Assembly (NCBI GenBank): GCA_027012915.1 | Contig: JALUYN010000555.1 | Coordinates: 1 to 8,654, forward strand | Source: Cellvibrionaceae bacterium | GTDB lineage: Bacteria > Pseudomonadota > Gammaproteobacteria > Pseudomonadales > Cellvibrionaceae | Length of the DNA stretch: 8,654 bases | Direction: 5' to 3' | Part shown: in pieces, positions 8,044-8,654 of the stretch | Layout: each line of letters starts with the position of its first letter | Numbering within the stretch: position 1 is the first letter of the stretch | Notes under the pieces: model-generated | Database searches by the model: none | The model's input: only the letters and a program-made list of their open reading frames with translations | Told to the model about the DNA's origin: nothing | Translations under genes and position numbers: made by a program

Positions 8044-8108
8044 GACCTTGGTGCAATAGCCGACCCACGGGACCTCCGTTAGACTTTGCCGCGTACTCAC
8101 CGCAGCAA

Positions 8109-8122
8109 TGGAGGCCCGCGTG
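8109..8122 (+). promoter_or_regulatory. Ribosome binding site that sets a GTG start (rhodanese)
   Basis: TGGAGG at 8109-8114 is followed by five bases (CCCGC) and GTG at 8120-8122. The upstream in-frame ATG at 8108 overlaps this Shine-Dalgarno and has no ribosome site of its own, so the GTG is the better start. Confidence 0.65.
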
Positions 8123-8524
8123 TCCCTGATCATCAGTTCCAAACAGTTGGTGGCGGAAGCCAATGAACTGATCAATACATTGTCCCTGGACGATGCCCAC
8201 TCAAAACTCAACGACGATATGGTGCAGTTTGTGGATATCCGCGATGTCCGCGAACTGGAAAGAGAGGGCATGATTCCCGGTGCCTTTCACGCCCCGCGCG
8301 GCATGCTGGAGTTCTGGATCGATCCGGACAGTCCCTACTTCAAACCCATCTTTGGCGAACACAAGCTGTTTGTATTCTACTGCCAATCCGCCTGGCGCTC
8401 GGCGCTGGCCACTGCTGCCGTGCAGCGCATGGGGCTGGATCACGTATGCCATATTGCCGGAGGTTTTGGCGCCTGGAAAAAGGCCGGATTTGAGGTTGCC
8501 GAAAAAGTGCCTTCGAAAACCTAG
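8120..8524 (+). CDS. Single-domain rhodanese-like sulfurtransferase
   Basis: This is a small cytoplasmic protein with one rhodanese domain, which carries sulfane sulfur as a persulfide on a loop cysteine. Seen: the FVDIRDVRELEREGMIPGA block (37-55), HAPRGMLEFW (57-66), and the active loop YCQSAWRSA (87-95) with Cys88 and Arg93, then HIAGGFGAWKKAGF (111-124). It is 134 aa from the GTG at 8120. That GTG is preferred over the in-frame ATG at 8108 because TGGAGG (8109-8114), overlapping that ATG, is an ideal ribosome site 5 bases upstream of the GTG. The six-residue loop after Cys suits a sulfurtransferase rather than a Cdc25/ArsC-like phosphatase. Substrate and partner are unknown; the family serves thiosulfate or cyanide detoxification and sulfur delivery. 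The TAG stop touches the repeat element that follows. Confidence 0.92.
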   Translation: MSLIISSKQLVAEANELINTLSLDDAHSKLNDDMVQFVDIRDVRELEREGMIPGAFHAPRGMLEFWIDPDSPYFKPIFGEHKLFVFYCQSAWRSALATAAVQRMGLDHVCHIAGGFGAWKKAGFEVAEKVPSKT

Positions 8525-8553
8525 GGCCTGTTAACACTAATTCTGGTACTTCT

Positions 8554-8654
8554 GCTGGAGACTATTTTCGCTCCCAGTCAGGCGGTATGAGCGCCATTTA
8601 GTTGTTCTAAATAAGCGAATTCCAACGCAGCTGGGGGCGAAAATAGGCCCAGCC
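8554..8654. repeat. Nested inverted-repeat element, possibly continuing past the window
   Basis: The arms 8554-8577 and 8631-8654 are imperfect reverse complements. Read from the inside they share CTGGG, then GCGAAAATAG, then C..C and CAGC with one gap. The 53 bases between hold ATTTAG (8596-8601) and CTAAAT (8607-8612) around TTGTT, extended by CGC (8592-8594) and GCG (8615-8617), plus GGCG/CGCC (8581-8584, 8592-8595). The right arm itself also closes GCTGGG (8630-8635) on CCCAGC (8648-8653). No ORF is evident. The preceding bases, from the rhodanese stop onward, include a GTTAAC palindrome (8530-8535). This could be a MITE, the end of an insertion sequence, or a structured RNA or regulatory region. 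Confidence 0.65.

Noticed and set aside
8067..8079. ACGG/CCGT hairpin between hopJ and the rhodanese as a terminator
   Set aside because: The stem is only 4 bp with no T-run after it, so it does not qualify as an intrinsic terminator.
1..8654. Defence, phage, CRISPR or secretion system
   Set aside because: I found no nuclease, helicase, integrase, toxin-antitoxin pair or repeat-spacer array. The HopJ name is the only hint of secretion, and its context does not support it.

Overview
The window looks like a chromosomal stretch of a free-living, motile gammaproteobacterium. I infer this from the gene order tkt-epd-...-pgk-fba, the Pseudomonas-like forms of Epd, Pgk and class II aldolase, the sCache chemoreceptor and the HopJ-family gene. 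A marine cellulolytic or Cellvibrionales-type lineage would fit, but I cannot fix the genus from sequence alone. All seven convincing genes lie on the + strand and are tightly packed.

Layout. (1) Positions 1-6592 hold a central-carbon cluster: the C-terminal two thirds of transketolase (the 5' part lies outside the window), Epd (erythrose-4-phosphate dehydrogenase), a methyl-accepting chemotaxis protein, phosphoglycerate kinase, and class II fructose-bisphosphate aldolase. A strong intrinsic terminator follows the aldolase at about 6630-6665. A likely promoter sits before pgk, and a REP/MITE-like palindromic repeat lies between pgk and fba. (2) Positions 6682-8524 hold three small accessory genes: a PldB-like alpha/beta hydrolase, a HopJ-family protein and a single-domain rhodanese. 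(3) Positions 8525-8654 have no gene but hold a structured element of nested inverted repeats that may run past the window edge.

How the genes work together. Transketolase makes and uses erythrose-4-phosphate and glyceraldehyde-3-phosphate. Epd drains erythrose-4-phosphate toward pyridoxal phosphate. Pgk and Fba run the triose/hexose section of glycolysis and gluconeogenesis. The chemoreceptor is the outlier: it sits inside the metabolic cluster and appears to lack a canonical start codon, because its first transmembrane segment is encoded upstream of the first ATG, behind a good Shine-Dalgarno and an AUA codon.

I see no RNA genes, CRISPR array, phage genes or transposase. I found no clearly novel multi-gene system. 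The items most worth a second look are the AUA-initiated receptor, the two palindromic repeat elements, and the terminator placed directly against the hydrolase start.
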